DNA of 64,000 nt from Streptomyces sp. PCS3-D2 (GCF_000612545.2 NZ_CP097800.1:5654501-5718500); one strand, 5' to 3'. Counted from the first letter of the stretch, positions 29,082 through 38,241 are shown. Made by a program: numbers and translations. The notes: generated by a model from the sequence alone, not told the origin.

Positions 29082-29944
29082 GCGACCGTTCGACGGGGGG
29101 CGTCCGGGCCGTGCTCGCGCCCGATGCCGCACCCACGGCTCAGGCCGCACCGGCCGCGCTTCCCACGGGCTGCGCACGGGAACCTCAGGCCGCGCCGCTG
29201 GCGCCCGCCGCGCGCTTCCTCCCCTCGCTGGCCGCCGTCTACCGCGCGCAGCTGTCCCGGGCGCGGGTGGCCCGCATTCCGTTGCTGTTCGTGGCGACCT
29301 TCCAGTCCGTCGGAATCATGATCCTGATGCGGGGCGTCGTCGACGGGGGATCCGAGGCCCGGGCCGTCGTGGCCGGGTCCTCGGTGCTGGTCGTCGCCTT
29401 CGTCGCGCTGAACCTGCTCGCGCAGTACTTCGGGCAGCTGCGGGCCGGCGGCGGACTCGACCACTACGCCACCCTGCCGGTGCCGCCCGCCTCGGTGGTG
29501 CTGGGCGCGGCCGCCGCCTACGCCTCCTTCACGCTGCCGGGGACGCTGGTCACCGCCGTCCTCGGATGTCTGCTCTTCGGCCTGCCGATGGGCGGACTGT
29601 GGATCCTGGCCGCCGTGGTGCCGCTGGCCGGAGCCGCGCTGGCCGGGCTCGGCGCGGCCCTGGGGCTGCTGGCACCGCGGCAGGAGCTCGCCACCCTCGC
29701 GGGGCAGCTCGGCATGTCGGCGGCGCTGCTGCTGGGCGTGCTGCCGCCCGAGCGGATGCCGGCCGTGATCGTGTGGGCGCGGGACCTGCTGCCGTCCACC
29801 TACGGGGTGGAGGCCTTCGCGCGGACCTTCGAGGCGTCGCCGGACTGGGCCGCCGTCGTCTTCGACCTCGGCGTGTGCGCGGCCGTAGGGGTCGTCTCCC
29901 TGGCCGTGGCGACCTGGGCGTACCGCCGGGCGGCCGTCCGCTGA
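29078..29944 (+). CDS. ABC-2 type transporter permease
   Basis: A 288-residue membrane protein with six predicted helices between about residues 65 and 285 (LLFVATFQSVGIMILMRGVV, then VVAGSSVLVVAFVALNLLAQ, and others). It is the membrane partner of the ATPase just upstream, whose stop codon it overlaps. The first 60 residues are an Ala/Pro-rich tail. The motif DLLPSTYGVEAFARTF near the end is common in ABC-2 permeases. Export of a lipid-like or drug-like compound is typical for such pairs but cannot be specified. Confidence 0.87.
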   Translation: MSDRSTGGVRAVLAPDAAPTAQAAPAALPTGCAREPQAAPLAPAARFLPSLAAVYRAQLSRARVARIPLLFVATFQSVGIMILMRGVVDGGSEARAVVAGSSVLVVAFVALNLLAQYFGQLRAGGGLDHYATLPVPPASVVLGAAAAYASFTLPGTLVTAVLGCLLFGLPMGGLWILAAVVPLAGAALAGLGAALGLLAPRQELATLAGQLGMSAALLLGVLPPERMPAVIVWARDLLPSTYGVEAFARTFEASPDWAAVVFDLGVCAAVGVVSLAVATWAYRRAAVR

Positions 29945-29966
29945 CACCACCGCCGGACACACCTGG

Positions 29967-29972
29967 CACGAT
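29967..29972 (+). promoter_or_regulatory. -10-like hexamer for a leaderless DUF2567 mRNA
   Basis: CACGAT lies exactly 6 nt before GTG 29979, with no ribosome-binding site. The same hexamer and spacing occur before the gene at 15985. Confidence 0.4.
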
Positions 29973-29978
29973 GTGGGG

Positions 29979-30662
29979 GTGACCGAAGCCGTGACCCCGC
30001 AGTCCCCGTTCGACCCGCCGCCGTCGCCGCCCGAGAAGCCGGGCGGCACCGCCGCGGCCATCCGCCCGGAGGACATCCGCGACGGGGCCGTCGTGGCCCT
30101 GGCGGTCGGGGTGGCCGGGCTGCTCCTCGGCCTGCTGTGGTGGTGGCTCGCGCCCCGGGTGCAGTACGTGTCCAACGGCGAGGCGGTGTTCCTGCGCAAC
30201 AGCGAGAGCGAAGCGCGGATCGCCGCCGACGGGACCTTCTTCCTGCTGGCCCTGGGGCTGGGCGTGGTGAGCGCCGTCGCCACCTTCCTGTGGCGCCGGG
30301 CCGGCGGGGTGCCGCTGGTGATCGGTCTCGCCGTCGGGTCCTGCTTCGCCGCGCTGGCGGGGTGGCGGTTCGGACTGTGGCTCGGGTCCTCGTCGACGGA
30401 CCTGGCCGCGGCGGCCTCCGCCGCCGGCAAGGGGGTGCCGTTCGATGCGCCGCTGGAACTGCTGGCGTACGGGGCGCTGCTGGCCTGGCCGATGACCGCG
30501 GTGCTGCTGCACCTGGGGTTGACCGCGCTGTGGACGCCGAGGGAACCGGAGCCGGATCCGCTGTACGGGTGGAGCGGCCACTACCGGCCGGCGCCGCCGG
30601 CCGGGGTGCCGCTGCCGCCCGCCGACGCAGGCCCGACCGCGTCCGAGGCCCCGCGCACCTGA
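29979..30662 (+). CDS. DUF2567 membrane protein
   Basis: A 227-residue protein with four hydrophobic helices at about 40-62, 85-105, 110-130 and 155-180, flanked by Pro-rich tails at both ends (TPQSPFDPPPSPPEKP and RPAPPAGVPLPPADAG). It matches the actinobacterial DUF2567 family, for which no function is known. The start is taken at GTG 29979 (MTEAVTPQ); GTG 29973 would add two residues. It lies 34 bp after the ABC permease but probably has its own promoter. Confidence 0.78.
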   Translation: MTEAVTPQSPFDPPPSPPEKPGGTAAAIRPEDIRDGAVVALAVGVAGLLLGLLWWWLAPRVQYVSNGEAVFLRNSESEARIAADGTFFLLALGLGVVSAVATFLWRRAGGVPLVIGLAVGSCFAALAGWRFGLWLGSSSTDLAAAASAAGKGVPFDAPLELLAYGALLAWPMTAVLLHLGLTALWTPREPEPDPLYGWSGHYRPAPPAGVPLPPADAGPTASEAPRT

Positions 30663-30747
30663 CCCGTCCGGGGCGGTGGGCCGGCGGCGCCGCGCGAAGG
30701 CCCGCCCTCCCGCGCTGCCCGGGACCGCGCCCGGAAGGGCGCGCCCC

Positions 30748-30880
30748 GGGGCGCGTTGCGAACGTCCCGCCTGCCCCGCGCGCGTCCGGTGCGTGCGCAC
30801 GCTCGCCGCGTGGTCGGGACCGTCCGGGTACGCCCGATCCGGGGTCGGCCCTGCGTCGTGCGAGCGCACGCACCGGACGC
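30748..30880. repeat. Intergenic repeat element, copy A, with 17-bp inverted repeat
   Basis: This gene-free stretch contains ACGTCCCGCCTGCCCCGCG (30762-30780), which recurs exactly at 38256-38274, with further similarity on both sides. It also carries a perfect 17-bp inverted repeat (30782-30798 with 30864-30880) separated by 65 bp. The arrangement suggests a structured, dispersed non-coding element rather than an ordinary terminator. Confidence 0.65.
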
Positions 30881-30888
30881 CGCAGGGC

Positions 30889-30903
30889 CCGCCCTTCGGG
30901 CGG
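30889..30903 (-). terminator. Small hairpin after the YbaK gene
   Basis: CCGCCC and GGGCGG flank a TTC loop 25 bp past the YbaK stop on the minus strand. It is short and lacks a T tract, so it is only a possible terminator. Confidence 0.4.
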
Positions 30904-30927
30904 ACGGCGCCCCTGTCGCGACACGCC

Positions 30928-31422
30928 CTATGCCCGGCCGATCGGGGCGAGGGCGGCTCCCGTGAGGCTGGTCAGGTCCGACGGGGAGAGTTCGATCTCC
31001 AGGCCGCGGCGGCCCGCCGAGCAGCAGATCGTGGAGTGTTCCGTCGCGGACTCGTCGATCACCGTGCGCAGCCGCTTGCGCTGGCCCAGCGGGGAGATGC
31101 CGCCGCGGACGTAGCCCGTGGTGCGTTCCGCCAGGGCCGGGTCCGCCATCGCCGCCCGCTTGCCGCCGACCGCCGTCGCCAGCGCCTTCAGGTCCAGCGA
31201 CCCGGAGACCGGGACCACCGCCACCGTGAGGACGCCGTCCACGTCGGCCACCAGGGTCTTGAAGACCTGCGTCGGAGAGACCCCCATGGCCTCGGCCGCC
31301 TCTTCGCCGTACGAGGGGTGCGACGGGTCGTGCTCGTACGCGTGCGTGGTGAAGGCGACTCCGGCCGCCGTCAGGGCCGCGATCGCCGGAGTGCCGGCTG
31401 CCTGCTTCGTCTTCTTGGCCAT
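30928..31422 (-). CDS. YbaK-type Cys-tRNA(Pro) deacylase
   Basis: A 164-residue trans-editing enzyme of the YbaK/EbsC family, which hydrolyses Cys-tRNA(Pro) and so prevents cysteine misincorporation. K55 in TQVFKTLVAD corresponds to the conserved lysine of the active pocket. GGKRAAMADP and GYVRGGISPLGQRKRL are the other family motifs. ATG 31422 follows GGGGGA. It lies 19 bp downstream of the LON-domain gene, and the two may be cotranscribed. Confidence 0.9.
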   Translation of the reverse strand: MAKKTKQAAGTPAIAALTAAGVAFTTHAYEHDPSHPSYGEEAAEAMGVSPTQVFKTLVADVDGVLTVAVVPVSGSLDLKALATAVGGKRAAMADPALAERTTGYVRGGISPLGQRKRLRTVIDESATEHSTICCSAGRRGLEIELSPSDLTSLTGAALAPIGRA

Positions 31423-31441
31423 CGGTCCCCCGTCGGTCGGT

Positions 31442-32179
31442 TCAGTTGGGGCTCGTCGGAGCCCGGGTCAGGTCCACCGCCGGAAGGGACGGCAGATGAC
31501 GGATCACCGCCGTCTCCGTGCGCAGCAGTTTCAGCTCCTCCGCCAGCCGCGTCGCCGTGTCCGGGGCCTGGAGCAGCCGCTGCTTCGCCGGGACGTCCAG
31601 CACCGCCGCCGCGGCCACCAGGTACGACACCACCGACGGTTCGTCGGGCAGTTCGGCGCCCGTCAGGGACCGCTCGCGAGCCCCGGCCAGCCGCTTCTGG
31701 TAGTTGCGGAAGGCACGCAGCACACCCTCCGCGAGGACCCCGGCGCCGTCTCCCGCATCCTCCGGGAGCTCCTCCAGGTCCGCCGTCAGGAAGGGCCCCG
31801 AGGAGTCGACCGAGAGCAGCCGGACCCGCGTCGTACCGGTCGCCAAGACCTCGAAGGTGCCGTCCTCCCGCTCCCGGATCGTCGCCGCCTCCGCGATGCA
31901 GCCCACCCGGTGGAACGCCTGGATCGGGTCCGACCCGAAACCCGCGGCCGGGCCGCGCTCCGGCATGGACGTCGGGTCCGGCAGGCCGGACGCGGTCGGG
32001 GCGGCCTCCCGGCCGTCACGGATCGCGACGACGGCGAAACGGCGCGGCTCGTCCTCGCCCGACTTCAGCAGCTCGCGCATCATGGCGCGATAACGCTCCT
32101 CGAAGACGTTCAGCGGGAGGACGAGGCCCGGGAACAGCACCGAGTTCAGCGGGAAGAGGGGCAGGCGAACGGTGGTCAC
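31442..32179 (-). CDS. LON substrate-binding-domain protein
   Basis: A 245-residue protein made only of the N-terminal LON (ASCH/PUA-like) domain, without the AAA and protease parts of Lon. The motif RLPLFPLNSVLFPGLVLPLNVFEERY near the start is diagnostic, and GCIAEAATIRERED plus TGTTRVRLL follow. Such stand-alone proteins may bind unfolded substrates; their role is not settled. GTG 32179 gives the family N terminus. TACCCT lies 7 nt upstream (32187-32192) with no ribosome-binding site, which suggests a leaderless mRNA. Confidence 0.85.
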   Translation of the reverse strand: MTTVRLPLFPLNSVLFPGLVLPLNVFEERYRAMMRELLKSGEDEPRRFAVVAIRDGREAAPTASGLPDPTSMPERGPAAGFGSDPIQAFHRVGCIAEAATIREREDGTFEVLATGTTRVRLLSVDSSGPFLTADLEELPEDAGDGAGVLAEGVLRAFRNYQKRLAGARERSLTGAELPDEPSVVSYLVAAAAVLDVPAKQRLLQAPDTATRLAEELKLLRTETAVIRHLPSLPAVDLTRAPTSPN

Positions 32180-32407
32180 GACGCACAGGGTAATCGTCCG
32201 CGGACGCAGCCCGTCACCCCCCGCCGCAGCAGTCGGGGGGCCTCCGCCGCCGGCCCCGGAGCCGGATCCCGCCGCCGAATCGGCGCGGCGCCCGGGGGCG
32301 GCCGGATCCGCCGGTCCCCCGTCCGGGCCGGCCCGCTCCGGCGGTTCCGCCCGGCCGCCGCGCACGTGCGGGTGAACGCCCACGGGTGCCTGTGGTGCCC
32401 GTGGCGT

Positions 32408-32424
32408 GTATCAGCCAGTGATAC
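32408..32424. promoter_or_regulatory. Inverted repeat upstream of hisD
   Basis: GTATCA (32408-32413) and TGATAC (32419-32424) form 6-bp arms with a 5-nt spacer, centred about 49 bp before the hisD start, where a repressor site would overlap the -35 region. It stands out as AT-rich in GC-rich surroundings. The regulator is unknown. Confidence 0.45.
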
Positions 32425-32452
32425 GGGCGGACGGTGGCGCGTGGCGGTCTGA

Positions 32453-32458
32453 GAGAAT
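32453..32458 (+). promoter_or_regulatory. -10-like hexamer at hisD
   Basis: GAGAAT lies exactly 6 nt before the GTG start of hisD at 32465. The expected transcription start would fall on the start codon. See the finding on the overlapping Shine-Dalgarno sequence. Confidence 0.4.
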
Positions 32459-32464
32459 TGGGAG

Positions 32465-33787
32465 GTGATCTCTCGTATCGACCTGCGCGGTGACGCCCTC
32501 CCCGAGGGCGGCGCCCTGCGCGATCTGCTGCCCCGTGCCGAGTTCGACGTGGAAGCCGCCCTGGAAAAGGTGCGGCCCATCTGCGAGGACGTGCATCATC
32601 GTGGTACGGCGGCGCTGATCGAGTACGCGCAGAAGTTCGACGGAGTGACGTTGGAGCAGGTCAGGGTGCCCGCTGAGGCTCTCAAGGCCGCCCTCGACGC
32701 GCTCGATCCGGCCGTCCGCGCAGCCCTTGAGGAGTCGATCCGGCGGGCCCGGACGGTGCACCGCGAGCAGCGCCGCACCGAGCACACCACCCAGGTGGTC
32801 CCCGGCGGCACCGTGACCGAGAAGTGGGTTCCGGTGGAGCGTGTGGGGCTGTACGCCCCGGGCGGCCGCTCGGTCTACCCGTCGTCCGTCGTCATGAACG
32901 TGGTGCCGGCCCAGGAGGCGGGCGTCGAGTCGGTCGCGCTCGCGTCCCCGCCGCAGAAGGAGTTCGGGGGCCTGCCGCACCCGACCATCCTCGCCGCCTG
33001 CGCCCTGCTCGGCGTGGACGAGGTGTACGCGGTCGGTGGCGCCCAGGCCGTGGCGATGTTCGCCTACGGGACCGAGGACTGCCGTCCCGCCAACATGGTC
33101 ACCGGCCCCGGCAACATCTGGGTCGCCGCCGCCAAGCGCTACTTCACCGGACGCATCGGCATCGACACCGAGGCCGGCCCGACCGAGATCGCCGTCCTCG
33201 CCGACTCCACGGCCGACCCGGTCCACGTCGCTGCCGACCTCATCAGCCAGGCGGAGCACGACCCGCTGGCCGCGGCCGTCCTCGTCACGGACTCCGCCGA
33301 GCTCGCGGACGCGGTCGAGAAGGAGCTGGAGCCGCAGGTCGCCGCGACCAAGCACGTCGAGGACCGGATCAAGCCCGCCCTCGCCGGCAAGCAGTCCGCG
33401 ATCGTCCTGGTCGACAGCCTGGAGGACGGTCTCAAGGTCGTCGACGCCTACGGCGCCGAGCACCTGGAGATCCAGACCGCCGACGCGGCCGCCCTGGCCG
33501 CCCGCGTCCGCAACGCCGGCGCGATCTTCGTCGGCCCGTGGGCCCCGGTCTCCCTCGGCGACTACTGCGCCGGCTCCAACCACGTGCTGCCCACCGGCGG
33601 CTGCGCCTGCCACTCCTCGGGCCTGTCCGTGCAGTCCTTCCTGCGCGGCATCCACATCGTCGACTACACCCGCGACGCCCTCGCCGAGGTCACCCACCAC
33701 GTGGTCACCCTGGCCGAGGCGGAGGACCTGCCCGCCCACGGTGCCGCCCTCAAGGCACGCTTCGGATGGAAGGTGCCCACCCCGTGA
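32465..33787 (+). CDS. hisD: Histidinol dehydrogenase
   Basis: A 440-residue zinc enzyme that oxidises L-histidinol to L-histidine in two NAD-dependent steps, the end of the pathway. The family signature runs through [16 protein letters not shown] and [17 protein letters not shown]. Zinc and catalytic residues lie in SQAEHDP, the GAEHLEI segment and [18 protein letters not shown] 32465 gives the usual [10 protein letters not shown] start. It is the first gene of the his operon; its stop overlaps hisC (GTGA). Confidence 0.97.
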   Translation: MISRIDLRGDALPEGGALRDLLPRAEFDVEAALEKVRPICEDVHHRGTAALIEYAQKFDGVTLEQVRVPAEALKAALDALDPAVRAALEESIRRARTVHREQRRTEHTTQVVPGGTVTEKWVPVERVGLYAPGGRSVYPSSVVMNVVPAQEAGVESVALASPPQKEFGGLPHPTILAACALLGVDEVYAVGGAQAVAMFAYGTEDCRPANMVTGPGNIWVAAAKRYFTGRIGIDTEAGPTEIAVLADSTADPVHVAADLISQAEHDPLAAAVLVTDSAELADAVEKELEPQVAATKHVEDRIKPALAGKQSAIVLVDSLEDGLKVVDAYGAEHLEIQTADAAALAARVRNAGAIFVGPWAPVSLGDYCAGSNHVLPTGGCACHSSGLSVQSFLRGIHIVDYTRDALAEVTHHVVTLAEAEDLPAHGAALKARFGWKVPTP

Positions 33788-34893
33788 GCATCGGCATCGA
33801 CGACCTCCCCATCCGGGACGAACTGCGCGGCAAGAGCCCGTACGGCGCCCCGCAGCTGGACGTGCCGGTCCAGCTGAACACCAACGAGAACCCCTACGAG
33901 CTGCCCGCGGAGCTCGTCGCGCGCATCGCCGAGCGCGTCGCCGAGGCCGCCCGCACCCTCAACCGCTACCCGGACCGGGACGCGGTCGAGCTGCGCACCG
34001 AGCTGGCCGCCTACCTCACGCGTACCGGCAAGCACCCGGTCACGCGGGAGAACGTATGGGCCGCCAACGGCTCCAACGAGGTCATCCAGCAGCTGCTGCA
34101 GACCTTCGGTGGGCCGGGCCGCACCGCGATCGGCTTCGAGCCCTCCTACTCCATGCACGCGCTGATCTCCCGCGGTACCGGCACGGAGTGGATCTCCGGC
34201 CCGCGCCGCGAGGACTTCCGCATCGACGTGGCGGCCGCGGAGCGGGCGATCGCACAGCACGCCCCCGACGTCGTCTTCATCACCTCGCCCAACAACCCCA
34301 CGGGCACCGCCGTCGAGGCGGAGACCGTCCTGGCCCTCTACGAGGCGGCCCAGGCGGCCAAGCCCTCCCTCGTCATCGTCGACGAGGCCTATGTGGAGTT
34401 CAGCCACCGGGACTCCCTGCTGCCCCTCATCGAGGGCCGCCCCCACATGGTGGTGTCCCGGACCATGTCCAAGGCCTTCGGCGCGGCCGGCCTGCGCCTG
34501 GGCTACCTGGCCGCGCACCCCGCCGTCGTCGACGCCGTGCAGCTGGTGCGCCTGCCGTACCACCTGTCCGCCGTCACCCAGGCGACGGCCCTGGCGGCGC
34601 TGGAGCACACCGACACCCTGCTCGGCTACGTCGAGCAGCTCAAGTCCGAGCGGGACCGCCTGGTCGCCGAACTGCGCGCCATCGGCTACGAGGTCACCGA
34701 GTCCGACGCGAACTTCGTCCAGTTCGGGACGTTCGAGGACGCGCACACCGCCTGGCAGAAGATCCTCGATCACGGGGTCCTGGTCCGGGACAACGGCGTA
34801 CCCGGCCGGCTGCGGGTCACCGCCGGCACCCCGGCAGAGAACGACGCGTTCCTGGAAGCGGTTCGCGCACTGAAGAAGGAGCAGCACGCATGA
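33784..34893 (+). CDS. hisC: Histidinol-phosphate aminotransferase
   Basis: A 369-residue PLP enzyme of fold type I that converts imidazole-acetol phosphate and glutamate to histidinol phosphate. The N-terminal [11 protein letters not shown], the SPNNPTGT loop, [10 protein letters not shown] and the PLP lysine K230 in [17 protein letters not shown] are all present. GTG 33784 overlaps the hisD stop by 4 nt, and the 3' end overlaps hisB (ATGA). Length is normal. Confidence 0.97.
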   Translation: MSIGIDDLPIRDELRGKSPYGAPQLDVPVQLNTNENPYELPAELVARIAERVAEAARTLNRYPDRDAVELRTELAAYLTRTGKHPVTRENVWAANGSNEVIQQLLQTFGGPGRTAIGFEPSYSMHALISRGTGTEWISGPRREDFRIDVAAAERAIAQHAPDVVFITSPNNPTGTAVEAETVLALYEAAQAAKPSLVIVDEAYVEFSHRDSLLPLIEGRPHMVVSRTMSKAFGAAGLRLGYLAAHPAVVDAVQLVRLPYHLSAVTQATALAALEHTDTLLGYVEQLKSERDRLVAELRAIGYEVTESDANFVQFGTFEDAHTAWQKILDHGVLVRDNGVPGRLRVTAGTPAENDAFLEAVRALKKEQHA

Positions 34894-35483
34894 GCCGCAT
34901 CGGACGGGTCGAACGGACCACCAAGGAGACCTCCGTCGTCGTCGAGATAAACCTCGACGGAACCGGCCGGGTCGACGTCTCGACGGGCGTGGGCTTCTAC
35001 GACCACATGCTCGACCAGCTCGGCCGCCACGGCCTCTTCGACCTCACCGTCAAGACCGACGGCGACCTGCACATCGACTCCCACCACACCATCGAGGACA
35101 CCGCCCTCGCGCTCGGCGCCGCCTTCCGGCAGGCGCTCGGCGACAAGGTGGGCATCTACCGCTTCGGCAACTGCACCGTGCCGCTCGACGAGTCCCTCGC
35201 CCAGGTGACCGTCGACCTGTCCGGCCGCCCCTACCTCGTGCACACCGAGCCCGAGAACATGGCGCCGATGATCGGCGCCTACGACACGACGATGACCCGG
35301 CACATCCTGGAGTCCTTCGTCGCGCAGGCCCAGATCGCCCTGCACGTCCACGTCCCGTACGGGCGCAACGCCCACCACATCGTGGAGTGCCAGTTCAAGG
35401 CCCTCGCCCGCGCGCTGCGCTACGCCGCCGAGTTCGACCCGCGCGCCGCCGGCATCCTGCCCTCCACGAAGGGCGCCCTCTAG
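34890..35483 (+). CDS. hisB: Imidazoleglycerol-phosphate dehydratase
   Basis: A 197-residue monofunctional dehydratase. The phosphatase domain found at the N terminus in enterobacteria is absent, as usual in actinomycetes. The two metal-binding motifs are [14 protein letters not shown] and [18 protein letters not shown], each with the HHxxE pattern for manganese. It makes imidazole-acetol phosphate for HisC. ATG 34890 overlaps the hisC stop by 4 nt. Confidence 0.97.
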   Translation: MSRIGRVERTTKETSVVVEINLDGTGRVDVSTGVGFYDHMLDQLGRHGLFDLTVKTDGDLHIDSHHTIEDTALALGAAFRQALGDKVGIYRFGNCTVPLDESLAQVTVDLSGRPYLVHTEPENMAPMIGAYDTTMTRHILESFVAQAQIALHVHVPYGRNAHHIVECQFKALARALRYAAEFDPRAAGILPSTKGAL

Positions 35484-35485
35484 CA

Positions 35486-35653
35486 GTGAACGGGCTGAAC
35501 ACCATCCTGATCGTCCTCGGCCTCTTCCTGGCCGGGGGCGTCTACTCCTTCCAGAAGCAGCAGATGCCCAAGTCGGTCATCATCCTGCTCGCCCTCGCCT
35601 CCGCGATGTGTCTGGCAGCCGGAGTCCTGCGAATCCAAGGAATCTGGGAATGA
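35486..35653 (+). CDS. Small membrane protein inside the his operon (55 aa)
   Basis: A 55-residue frame with GTG at 35486, 2 bp after the hisB stop, and a stop that overlaps the hisH start (ATGA). It has two hydrophobic helices ([18 protein letters not shown] and [18 protein letters not shown]) split by QKQQMPK, a typical small two-span membrane protein. The tight coupling on both sides argues that it is real. Its function is unknown; a link to histidine or phosphoribosyl metabolism is only positional. Confidence 0.75.
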   Translation: MNGLNTILIVLGLFLAGGVYSFQKQQMPKSVIILLALASAMCLAAGVLRIQGIWE

Positions 35654-36300
35654 GCACAGCACACCCCACCAAGAAGGTCGTGGTCCTCGACTACGGTTTC
35701 GGCAACGTCCGCTCCGCCGAACGCGCCCTCGCGCGCGTCGGCGCGGACGTCGAGATCACCCGCGACTACGACAAGGCCATGGACGCCGACGGACTCCTCG
35801 TCCCCGGCGTCGGCGCCTTCTCCGCCTGCATGCGGGGACTCAAGGACGTCCGCGGCGACTGGATCATCGGCCGCCGCCTCTCCGGCGGACGCCCGGTCAT
35901 GGGCATCTGCGTCGGCATGCAGATCCTCTTCGAGCGCGGCATCGAGCACGGCGTGGAGACTTCAGGTCTCGACGAGTGGCCCGGCACGGTCGGCCCGCTC
36001 AAGGCCCCGGTCGTCCCGCACATGGGCTGGAACACCGTCGAGGCCCCGGCCGACAGCCAGGCCTTCGCCGGCCTGGACGCCGACACACGCTTCTACTTCG
36101 TGCACTCCTACGCGGCGCGCGAGTGGACCCTGGAGACGACCAACCCGCTGATCCGCGCCCCCAAGGTCACCTGGGCCACGCACGGCGAACGCTTCGTCGC
36201 GGCGGTGGAGAACGGAGCCCTGTGGGCGACCCAGTTCCACCCCGAGAAGTCCGGCGACGCCGGCGCCCAGCTCCTCACCAACTGGATCGAGACCCTCTGA
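35650..36300 (+). CDS. hisH: Imidazole glycerol phosphate synthase, glutaminase subunit
   Basis: A 216-residue class I glutamine amidotransferase that feeds ammonia to HisF. The nucleophile is C87 in MGICVGMQ, and the His-Glu pair is in [21 protein letters not shown] near residue 13 and PHMGWN are HisH-specific. The start overlaps the small membrane protein gene; the stop overlaps priA by one base (TGATG). HisF is encoded two genes further on. Confidence 0.96.
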   Translation: MSTAHPTKKVVVLDYGFGNVRSAERALARVGADVEITRDYDKAMDADGLLVPGVGAFSACMRGLKDVRGDWIIGRRLSGGRPVMGICVGMQILFERGIEHGVETSGLDEWPGTVGPLKAPVVPHMGWNTVEAPADSQAFAGLDADTRFYFVHSYAAREWTLETTNPLIRAPKVTWATHGERFVAAVENGALWATQFHPEKSGDAGAQLLTNWIETL

Positions 36301-37028
36301 TGCCGAACCCGCTCGAACTCCTTCCCGCGGTCGACGTCCGCGACGGCCAGGCCGTCCGCCTCGTCCACGGCGTCTCCGGCAGCGAGACGTCCTACGGCTC
36401 CCCGCTGCAGGCCGCCCTCGCCTGGCAGGCCGCGGGCGCCGAATGGCTCCACCTGGTCGACCTGGACGCCGCCTTCGGCACCGGCGACAACCGTGCCCTG
36501 GTCGCCGAGATCACCCGCACCATGGACATCAAGGTCGAGCTGTCCGGCGGCATCCGCGACGACGCCTCGCTCGCCGCGGCCCTCGCCACCGGCTGCACCC
36601 GCGTCAACCTCGGCACCGCGGCCCTGGAGACCCCCGAGTGGGCCGCCAAGGCCATCGCCGAGCACGGCGACAGGATCGCCGTCGGCCTCGACGTGCGCGG
36701 CACCACCCTCAAGGGCCGCGGCTGGACCAGCGAGGGCGGCGACCTCTACGAGACCCTGGCCCGCCTCGACTCCGAGGGCTGCGCCCGCTACGTCGTCACC
36801 GACATCGGCAAGGACGGCACGCTCACCGGCCCCAACCTGGAGCTGCTGCGGAGCGTCTGCGCCGCCACCGACCGGCCCGTCGTCGCCTCCGGAGGCATCT
36901 CCTGCCTCGACGACCTGCGGGCCCTGTCCGAGCTGGTGCCGCTGGGCGTCGAGGGCGCGATCGTCGGCAAGGCCCTGTACGCCAAGGCCTTCACCCTGGA
37001 AGAAGCCCTGAAGGTGGTCTCCGCATGA
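36300..37028 (+). CDS. priA: Bifunctional HisA/TrpF isomerase PriA
   Basis: A 242-residue TIM barrel. In actinomycetes PriA isomerises both ProFAR (histidine pathway) and phosphoribosyl anthranilate (tryptophan pathway), replacing TrpF. The two catalytic aspartates are D12 in LLPAVDV and D168 in [11 protein letters not shown]. The absence of trpF among the trp genes of this window supports the dual role. The sequence alone cannot separate PriA from a pure HisA; the assignment rests on lineage and context. Confidence 0.92.
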   Translation: MPNPLELLPAVDVRDGQAVRLVHGVSGSETSYGSPLQAALAWQAAGAEWLHLVDLDAAFGTGDNRALVAEITRTMDIKVELSGGIRDDASLAAALATGCTRVNLGTAALETPEWAAKAIAEHGDRIAVGLDVRGTTLKGRGWTSEGGDLYETLARLDSEGCARYVVTDIGKDGTLTGPNLELLRSVCAATDRPVVASGGISCLDDLRALSELVPLGVEGAIVGKALYAKAFTLEEALKVVSA

Positions 37029-37423
37029 GCAACACCTCCGACGCCGGCGCCGTGCGCCGCATCTCCTCCGGCGGCCCCTACGAGGACGTCATCGGCTACT
37101 CCCGAGCCGTGCAGCTGCCCAACGGCCTCGTGCTGGTCTCCGGCTGCACCGCGGCCGACGCGGGCGGCCCGTACGACCAGACCGTCGCGGCCTTCGGCGT
37201 CGCCTTCAAGGCCCTCGCCCAGGCCGGCCTCGGCCCCGAGGACGTCGTCCGCACCCGCATGTACCTGACGCACGCCCGCGACGTGGACGAGGTGGGCCGC
37301 GCCCACAAGGAGCTCCTCGACGCGGTCCGCCCGGCCGCGACGATGCTCATCGTCTCCGGCTTCGTCGACCCGTCGATGGTCGTCGAGGTGGAGGTCGAGG
37401 CGTACCGGGCGGTGCCCGCATGA
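37025..37423 (+). CDS. RidA/YjgF-family enamine deaminase
   Basis: A 132-residue protein of the RidA family, which hydrolyses reactive enamine and imine intermediates such as 2-aminoacrylate. The conserved Arg lies in [10 protein letters not shown], and the C-terminal [10 protein letters not shown] strand is typical. It overlaps both priA (ATGA) and hisF (ATGA), so it is translated with the his enzymes. Its presence here suggests that it protects PLP enzymes such as HisC or removes a pathway by-product, which is an inference. Confidence 0.9.
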   Translation: MSNTSDAGAVRRISSGGPYEDVIGYSRAVQLPNGLVLVSGCTAADAGGPYDQTVAAFGVAFKALAQAGLGPEDVVRTRMYLTHARDVDEVGRAHKELLDAVRPAATMLIVSGFVDPSMVVEVEVEAYRAVPA

Positions 37424-38175
37424 GCCTCGCCGTACGCGTGATCCCCTGCCTGGACGTGGACAACGGCCGGGTCGTCAAGGGCGTCAACTTCCAGAACCTG
37501 CGCGACGCGGGCGACCCGGTGGAGATGGCCAAGCTCTACGACGCCGAAGGCGCCGACGAGCTGACCTTCCTCGACATCACCGCGTCCTCCGGCAACCGCG
37601 AGACCACCTACGACGTGGTGCGCCGCACCGCCGAGCAGGTCTTCATCCCGCTGACCGTGGGCGGCGGCGTCCGCACGGCCGACGACGTCGACAAGCTCCT
37701 GCGCGCGGGAGCGGACAAGGTGGGCGTGAACACGGCCGCCATCGCCCGGCCCGAGCTGATCCAGGAGATCGCGGAGCGGTTCGGCCGGCAGGTCCTCGTC
37801 CTGTCGGTCGACGCCCGCCGCACCGGGTCGGGTTCCTTCGAGGTCACCACGCACGGCGGTCGCCGGGGCACCGGCATCGACGCCGTCGAGTGGGCCCACC
37901 GGGCCGCGGAGCTGGGGGCCGGCGAGATCCTGCTGAACTCGATGGACGCCGACGGCACCAAGGACGGCTACGACACCGAGATGATCGCGGCGGTCCGCAA
38001 GCACGTCACCGTGCCGGTGATCGCCTCGGGCGGCGCGGGCCGCCTCGCGGACTTCGCCCCGGCGATCGAGGCGGGAGCGGACGCCGTGCTCGCGGCATCC
38101 GTCTTCCACTTCGGCGACCTCCGCATCTCCGAGGTCAAGGCCGCCCTCCGCGAAGCCGGTCACCCCGTCCGCTAG
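37420..38175 (+). CDS. hisF: Imidazole glycerol phosphate synthase, cyclase subunit
   Basis: A 251-residue TIM barrel that joins ammonia from HisH with PRFAR to give imidazole glycerol phosphate and AICAR. The catalytic aspartates lie in [17 protein letters not shown] (D12) and LSVDARR. The phosphate site is [12 protein letters not shown], and [10 protein letters not shown] is also conserved. It is the last gene of the overlapping his run. The gap after it holds a repeat and no clear terminator. Confidence 0.97.
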   Translation: MSLAVRVIPCLDVDNGRVVKGVNFQNLRDAGDPVEMAKLYDAEGADELTFLDITASSGNRETTYDVVRRTAEQVFIPLTVGGGVRTADDVDKLLRAGADKVGVNTAAIARPELIQEIAERFGRQVLVLSVDARRTGSGSFEVTTHGGRRGTGIDAVEWAHRAAELGAGEILLNSMDADGTKDGYDTEMIAAVRKHVTVPVIASGGAGRLADFAPAIEAGADAVLAASVFHFGDLRISEVKAALREAGHPVR

Positions 38176-38241
38176 GTCTGTCCCGCGCCGGGTGGGAGCA
38201 CCGCCCGGCGCGGGCCATGGTCCGCAGCCGGTCACAGCGCC

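Larger units (their letters stand above)
32180..32464. other. Divergent intergenic region before hisD
   Basis: A 285-bp gap between the LON-domain gene and hisD. The middle is Pro/Gly-codon-like GC-rich DNA with no supported gene. Signals seen are the leaderless-type promoter of the LON gene at the left edge, a GTATCA/TGATAC inverted repeat and a -10-like hexamer at the right edge. Confidence 0.5.

Noticed and set aside
30676-32193. 505-residue plus-strand frame across the YbaK and LON-domain genes
   Set aside because: It runs antisense through two well-supported genes and through repeat copy A; composition is Pro/Arg-rich noise.
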